Positions 57,650 through 64,000 of a stretch of 64,000 bases of DNA are shown piece after piece. A model generated the notes under the pieces. That model saw nothing but the letters and a program-made list of their open reading frames with translations, searched no databases and had not been told where the DNA came from. Within the stretch, counting starts at the first letter, position 1. Every line of letters begins with the position of its first letter. The stretch comes from Owenweeksia hongkongensis DSM 17368. Its GTDB lineage: Bacteria; Bacteroidota; Bacteroidia; Flavobacteriales; Schleiferiaceae. The translations under genes and the position numbers were made by a program. Where the stretch lies: positions 124,001 to 188,000 of the forward strand of contig NC_016599.1 of NCBI RefSeq assembly GCF_000236705.1. The letters are read 5' to 3'.

Positions 57650-59374
57650 ATGATGACTAAGATGAAGACCATACAGAATATAATTTTACTGGCCTTTTTG
57701 ACGATAAGCGGTTTTGCCTATGCACAGCCAGGAGGAAATTTAGGCCAACTAGAACTGAGCGTTACGGATAAGTACAAAGCCAAAGTGGGGGAGGCAGTAA
57801 AGTTTACCGATTTTCCAAAATTTGAGGACACCACGACCAGTAAGCTTCAGGTAAATTATAAAATCACGAGCCAACCTATAGAGGTGCATTACCAACCAGA
57901 TCCTATAAGCCATGCCCGTGTGGCAAAGGTTCCTGTAGACGAATTGTACAACGGAATGGTAAAAGTGGGCTTTGGGCTCTACGGTACCCCATTGGTGGAA
58001 GGTTACTGGAATAGCAAACGCTCATCAAAGCAGAGTTATGGATTTTGGGGAAAGCACTTTTCTACGCATAGTGGAGTGAAGCAAACCATATTTGCCGACA
58101 ATGGCTTGAGCAATAACCAGCTTGGAGCGTACTACAATCACTTTTATAAAGACCTAACCTGGAGTACGCAGGCTTTTGGCAAATGGGATAAGTACAGTTA
58201 TTATGGAATAGATGAATACCCTACTGCTTATGGTGACTCACTGGATGATATCAAGAAACCGGACCCAAAGGAAAATTGGTTTCGCCAGTATGAAATCAAC
58301 ACGAGTATCACCGAAAAGAAAGCTAACGACTTGGGAATGGTAGAGAAAGTAGATTTTCGCTACTACAACTTTTCAGATGCGATGGGAGCTAAAGAAAACT
58401 TTACCCGATTGGGCTCTGACTGGGAGCTTCCTGCCGGTGATATTGGCTTGGATTTAGGTTTGAACTTTACGTATTTCAAAACAGGTTTTGATACTATTCT
58501 TGCTGGTGACCAAGCTTACTTTACGGTTCAGGCGTACCCGAGTGTTTCTGTTGCCTTGGGCGAAATAGTGTTTGATTTTGGTCTTAATATTTATGCCAAC
58601 AGCTACCAAGCAATTACTCCAGCAGACGATAAGTTTACCATGCGCTTTTTCCCGAAAATCAATATTGAGTATCCATTTGTGGAAGACGTACTTTCCATTT
58701 ATGGTGGGGTGAAAGGTCAACAGCAGCACAATACTTACAGAACTTTTACCACGGACAACTCCTATGTGATACCAGCTATGAATTTGCGCCCCACGCGAAC
58801 TACAGATATCTATATCGGATTGCAGGGTTTATTGAGTTCCACTACTTCCTTCAATATTTCGGGAGGTACTCTTGTTCAGAATGATTTGGCACTTTATTAC
58901 CGTGACCCATTTTACCGATACGATAGTACATTCAATGCGCTGGAAGTATTGTATGACAATTCACAAACTTTTTATGCACGTGGTGAATTGGGTGTAAACG
59001 TTAACAATAACCTTCAGCTTGGTTTATCTGGCGAACTGAGAAGCTATAATACTCAAGGTGAGGAGGAGGCTTGGCATAGACCAGGTTTTCTAGCCCAGCT
59101 TGACGCGGATTATACACTTAAAGAAAAAATAAAGCTAGGTGCCGATTTGAACTATGTGGGCAAGAGACAGGCTTTTGAGCAAAGTATGAACCCGGAAGTG
59201 GAGAGTACATTGCCAGCTTACTTATTTGCCAACCTTCAAGTAGAGTATTTGTATAATTCTCGTCTTTCGGCTTACGTAAATGTGCTAAACATTACCAACT
59301 CAAAGTATGATATGTACTTAGGCTACAAAGCACAAAGCATAAATTTCTTGATGGGATTTACGTATAAATTGTAG
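57650..59374 (+). CDS. outer membrane beta-barrel protein, TPR partner
   Basis: A 574-residue exported protein with signal peptide ending at YAQPG (about residue 28). After an N-terminal region of about 90 residues (LQVNYKITSQPIEVHYQPD) the rest is a long series of amphipathic strands with aromatic turns, for example QLGAYYNHFYKDLTWSTQAFGKW and VNVLNITNSKYDMYLGYKAQSINFLMGFTYKL. The last strand matches the TonB-dependent-receptor barrel end, but no plug domain or TonB box is visible. It is translated right behind the large TPR protein. Confidence 0.82.
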   Translation: MMTKMKTIQNIILLAFLTISGFAYAQPGGNLGQLELSVTDKYKAKVGEAVKFTDFPKFEDTTTSKLQVNYKITSQPIEVHYQPDPISHARVAKVPVDELYNGMVKVGFGLYGTPLVEGYWNSKRSSKQSYGFWGKHFSTHSGVKQTIFADNGLSNNQLGAYYNHFYKDLTWSTQAFGKWDKYSYYGIDEYPTAYGDSLDDIKKPDPKENWFRQYEINTSITEKKANDLGMVEKVDFRYYNFSDAMGAKENFTRLGSDWELPAGDIGLDLGLNFTYFKTGFDTILAGDQAYFTVQAYPSVSVALGEIVFDFGLNIYANSYQAITPADDKFTMRFFPKINIEYPFVEDVLSIYGGVKGQQQHNTYRTFTTDNSYVIPAMNLRPTRTTDIYIGLQGLLSSTTSFNISGGTLVQNDLALYYRDPFYRYDSTFNALEVLYDNSQTFYARGELGVNVNNNLQLGLSGELRSYNTQGEEEAWHRPGFLAQLDADYTLKEKIKLGADLNYVGKRQAFEQSMNPEVESTLPAYLFANLQVEYLYNSRLSAYVNVLNITNSKYDMYLGYKAQSINFLMGFTYKL

Positions 59375-59503
59375 GCTTCAGATTCTCAGACTTTTGATGT
59401 TAGACTTTTCTATTTTGAGGTCTAAAGTCTTATATCTCAATTCTAACGTCTGATTTGTTAGCAAAATGTGGAAAACCCTTGATTTTGCTGGTGGTTTGGT
59501 GTG

Positions 59504-59532
59504 TTGAATTATAGCTAATAAGGGTATATTTG
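59504..59532 (+). promoter_or_regulatory. gyrB promoter
   Basis: TTG at 59504-59506, an 18-base spacer, then TATATTTG at 59525-59532, a full match to the Bacteroidota TTG/TAnnTTTG promoter. The ATG of gyrB follows at 59566, so the leader would be short. Confidence 0.65.
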
Positions 59533-59550
59533 TAAGATTTCAAAATTTGA

Positions 59551-61509
<1,959 letters not shown>

Positions 61510-61542
61510 TAAATTTTAAGATTTTGTTTTTAAATTCTGAAG

Positions 61543-61575
61543 ACCCGTTGCTGTAAAAGGTGACGGGTTTTTTTG
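61543..61575 (+). terminator. Rho-independent terminator after gyrB
   Basis: acccgt (61543-61548) pairs with acgggt (61563-61568) and is followed by a T run of seven. Confidence 0.8.
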
Positions 61576-61595
61576 TGGGAAATTGTTCTCTCGTT

Positions 61596-62441
61596 TCAGT
61601 CAATACTTTTTTCAGCATTTATAGTGGGCCGCTGATACTTCTGAAAAGGCTGCGTCAGTAAATTCCCTATTTTACCATTGGCCACTTCATCTGGAAACAC
61701 ATCCACACCATACACCACTTTTTCACGGTCAAGGTTCATATAGGTGCCAAACAATCTATCCCAAATAGAAAAGATATTTCCATAGTTAGAGTCTGTGTAG
61801 GGCAGTACATAATGGTGGTGAATCTTATGCATATCAGGCGATACAAAGATGTAGCTCATAATTTTATCCAGCTTGCGAGGCATCCTGATATTGGCGTGGG
61901 TAAGCTGTGTAAAAACCACCGATAAGGATTGATAAATCATCACAATGGCGATGGGGGTGCCTACAATAAACACTCCAACAAGCGTGAAGATAAAACGTAC
62001 TAGACTTTCCAAAGGGTGATGTCTGTTTCCAGTGGTTATGTCTACATTATGATCGGTATGATGCACCAAGTGCACCATCCAGAGTGGTTTGATTTTATGC
62101 TCTGTGTAATGAGCCAGGTAGGCGCCAAAGAAATCAAGAAGCATTACGCCAAGAATCACATAAAGCCATAGCGGCATTTCAGGCAACCAGTTTATTATTC
62201 CAAAGTTATTGTCGCGCACCCAGTCTGCTGACATCAGCAATAGAAAGGCTAAGGCAAAATTGATAACTATAGTAGTAAGGGTAAAAAAGATATTTGGAAC
62301 TGCGTGCTTCCATTTGTGGTATTTAAACCTAAAGAGTGGGAGAGCCCCTTCAAGTATCCAAAAGAGGGTAATACCTCCAACCAAAATCAAACTGCGGTGC
62401 AGCGAGGGGATGGTTTCAAAATAAGTGAGAATAGCTTCCAT
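61596..62441 (-). CDS. sterol desaturase/fatty acid hydroxylase family membrane protein
   Basis: A 281-residue membrane enzyme with four or so hydrophobic segments. The di-iron histidine clusters are HYTEHK (about 118-123), VHLVHHTDHN (about 130-139), HH in GNRHHPLES and HKIHHHYVLPY (about 205-215). The family uses a di-iron centre and O2 to hydroxylate or desaturate lipids; many Bacteroidota members act on fatty acids or carotenoids. The substrate cannot be stated. It has no clear partner gene. Confidence 0.9.
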   Translation of the reverse strand: MEAILTYFETIPSLHRSLILVGGITLFWILEGALPLFRFKYHKWKHAVPNIFFTLTTIVINFALAFLLLMSADWVRDNNFGIINWLPEMPLWLYVILGVMLLDFFGAYLAHYTEHKIKPLWMVHLVHHTDHNVDITTGNRHHPLESLVRFIFTLVGVFIVGTPIAIVMIYQSLSVVFTQLTHANIRMPRKLDKIMSYIFVSPDMHKIHHHYVLPYTDSNYGNIFSIWDRLFGTYMNLDREKVVYGVDVFPDEVANGKIGNLLTQPFQKYQRPTINAEKSID

Positions 62442-62496
62442 AGCCTAAATATACAAATGTGACGCACTGTATACAAAGCTTTAAATACGAGGGATG

Positions 62497-63510
62497 CTAT
62501 TTTATAAGAATCACATTTTTGCCTTTGCTTCGGCCGCTTTGTTGCATTTCAAAAGCTTCAACAACTTGGTCAAAAGAGTAGGTGTGATTGATGACAGTTT
62601 TTATATAGCCTGTTTCCAATGCTTTTTTGAGCTTGGTAAGCCTTTCCATATTGGGCTCATTTAGTATAAACTTGTAGCTGGCATCATACTTTTTACAAAG
62701 CTTTTTGATGGGGCGCAATTGTAGTTTCATAAACCATTTAAAAAGCCAGTTGAGTCCATATTGCTCGGCTGTTTCTTCATCTAGCCTTCGTCCGGCAATA
62801 CTCACCACGCGCCCTCCAGGGCTCAAAAGTGGAAAAGCATCGGTGGTAAAATCCCCGCCAAGGGTATCATACACCACATCCAGCTGAGGTACTTCTTTGC
62901 GATAGTCCTCTTTTTTGTAGTCGATTACTTTTGCGCCAAGCTCCTCTACCCAATCCACATTGCTAGTGCTCGTGGTGGTGAATACTTCTGCGCCAAGCTG
63001 CCGGGCATACTGTATGGCAAAACTCCCAATTCCGCCCGAACCTGCGTGTATCAATATTTTTTCTCCCGCTTTTAAGTTCACCACTTCCATGCAACTTATG
63101 GTGGTGAGGCCTACCATCGCAAAACCAGCAGCTTCTGCATAACTTAAGTTTTTAGGTTTTTGCGTTACCACGTCTGCCTTTACGGTAACAAACTCAGCCA
63201 ACACCCCGGGACTATCGGTAGGAGTGGTGCAAAAAACTTCATCACCCACTTTTAGGTGCTTCACGTTTTTGCCAACTTCTGCAACCACACCACTACAGTC
63301 AAAGGCCAATCCGGCAGGCATTTTCTGTTTGTAAAATAATTTGAGCTGCCCTTCCGCAATTTTGTAATCCACAGGATTGAGCGCTGCGGCATGGCATTCT
63401 ATCAACACTTCATCATCGGCAGGAGTGGGCTTGTCCACCTCCAATATTTCCATGCCGGCCTTAAAATCTTTGCCGTACTTGATGAGTTTCCACGCTTTCA
63501 TTTTGCTCAT
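62497..63510 (-). CDS. NAD(P)-dependent MDR-family oxidoreductase (quinone reductase-like)
   Basis: A 337-residue medium-chain dehydrogenase/reductase. The Rossmann motif is LIHAGSGGIGSFAIQYARQLGA (about 152-173), the catalytic half contains GDEVFCTTPTDSPGVLAEFV, and the closing is QVVEAFEMQQSGRSKGKNVILIK. The structural zinc cysteines are absent, so it is a zinc-free quinone oxidoreductase-like member. It overlaps the upstream T9SS gene stop by four bases (ATGA), which supports the ATG at 63510. Confidence 0.88.
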   Translation of the reverse strand: MSKMKAWKLIKYGKDFKAGMEILEVDKPTPADDEVLIECHAAALNPVDYKIAEGQLKLFYKQKMPAGLAFDCSGVVAEVGKNVKHLKVGDEVFCTTPTDSPGVLAEFVTVKADVVTQKPKNLSYAEAAGFAMVGLTTISCMEVVNLKAGEKILIHAGSGGIGSFAIQYARQLGAEVFTTTSTSNVDWVEELGAKVIDYKKEDYRKEVPQLDVVYDTLGGDFTTDAFPLLSPGGRVVSIAGRRLDEETAEQYGLNWLFKWFMKLQLRPIKKLCKKYDASYKFILNEPNMERLTKLKKALETGYIKTVINHTYSFDQVVEAFEMQQSGRSKGKNVILIK

Positions 63511-64000
63511 TCTTTTACAAAAGTTTGTGAATACAAATCTCCATATTTTGTGATAAACTGTACGGAATAAGTGCCTTTCGGCAAAGAAGAAATGTCAATG
63601 GAATTGGGTATGTCATCTATATAGGTCAATATCGTTTTGCCTTGAATATCTACCACCTTTATCTGTGTAATATCCCATTTGTCAAGATTCTCAAGATTGA
63701 GCATATCATGAGCAGGGTTGGGATAAATCAAGTTTGGTTTTTGGGCAGAAAGTTCATTTAAGCCAATTGTGCAGGGAAAAATAGTTATGGTTGTATCATG
63801 AGTTTGACCACATTGACTAACTAATAGAGTTACATCATAAGCTCCACCAGCAGAATAAGTATGTACGATATTCATACCATTAGTAGTAACGCCATCACCA
63901 GTATCCCATGAGTAAGAACTGTCATTAAGACTACATGTAGGATCAAAACTGACTGTGCATCCTTGTATAAAATAAGTAAAACAAGCCACAGGCTTAAACT
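63507..64000 (-). CDS. T9SS cargo protein with PKD domain (3' part only)
   Basis: The frame is open to the right edge, so the N-terminus and signal are outside the window; about 164 residues are visible. A PKD-like domain (SYSWDTGDGVTTNGMNIVHTYSAGGAYDVTLLV) is followed by a type A sorting domain that starts LIYPNPAHDMLNLENL and ends SQTFVKE. It is therefore expected to be secreted by the T9SS. The stop overlaps the oxidoreductase start by four bases. Confidence 0.85.
   Translation of the reverse strand, partial: FKPVACFTYFIQGCTVSFDPTCSLNDSSYSWDTGDGVTTNGMNIVHTYSAGGAYDVTLLVSQCGQTHDTTITIFPCTIGLNELSAQKPNLIYPNPAHDMLNLENLDKWDITQIKVVDIQGKTILTYIDDIPNSIDISSLPKGTYSVQFITKYGDLYSQTFVKE

Overview
The window looks like a chromosomal segment of a member of the Bacteroidota, most likely class Flavobacteriia (a Cryomorphaceae/Owenweeksia-like lineage is a guess). 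The evidence is protein content: seven predicted cargo proteins of the type IX secretion system (T9SS) with type A or type B C-terminal sorting domains, a GldL-like membrane segment, S8 and beta-propeller secreted proteins, Bacteroidota-style YidC and SurA paralogues, and a promoter upstream of gyrB that fits the TTG / TAnnTTTG consensus of this phylum. Base composition is moderately AT-rich. No rRNA, tRNA or CRISPR array was seen.

Layout. 1-4.9 kb: end of an RND-type efflux outer membrane factor, a PadR regulator coupled to a small membrane protein, an O-antigen-ligase-like/TPR protein and a T9SS cargo protein. 4.9-7.9 kb: an accessory patch with a VOC protein, then an SDR-cupin-AraC module bracketed by an imperfect inverted repeat, then a broken IS110-type transposase whose start codon lies in a long hairpin. 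7.9-15.1 kb: phosphoesterase, truA, ABC exporter, two related outer membrane barrels flanking a formate/nitrite-type channel, and a membrane DnaJ-like protein. 15.1-18.8 kb: a compact heptose operon encoding GmhA, HddA-type kinase and a three-domain protein (nucleotidyltransferase + GmhB phosphatase + P-loop kinase-like domain). Together these cover every step from sedoheptulose 7-phosphate to GDP-D-glycero-alpha-D-manno-heptose, plus one unassigned kinase domain.

18.9-30.7 kb: YwqK-like protein, mnmA, a secreted subtilase, a nitronate monooxygenase-like enzyme, and two tandem giant T9SS type B cargo genes. The first giant gene is split by one extra T, while about 2.1 kb of its 3' half is nearly identical to the intact second copy, which suggests recent gene conversion. 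30.8-41.1 kb: a housekeeping run of guaB, three periplasmic PPIase/chaperone genes, moxR, pyrG and yidC.

41.1-54.4 kb: lipoproteins, orphan CheR and CheB domains overlapping a secreted EEP-type phosphatase/nuclease, a PAP2 phosphatase, queA, two glycosyltransferases with overlapping 3' ends, a T9SS propeller protein preceded by seven copies of a 7-bp repeat, and ftsE. 54.5-64 kb: a giant TPR protein coupled to an outer membrane barrel, gyrB, a sterol-desaturase-family enzyme, an MDR oxidoreductase and the 3' end of another T9SS cargo gene.

The best candidates for something not yet described are the three-domain heptose enzyme with its extra kinase, and the tandem SHLLGGE-type surface proteins. 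All functional assignments come from reading the sequence; no database search was run.
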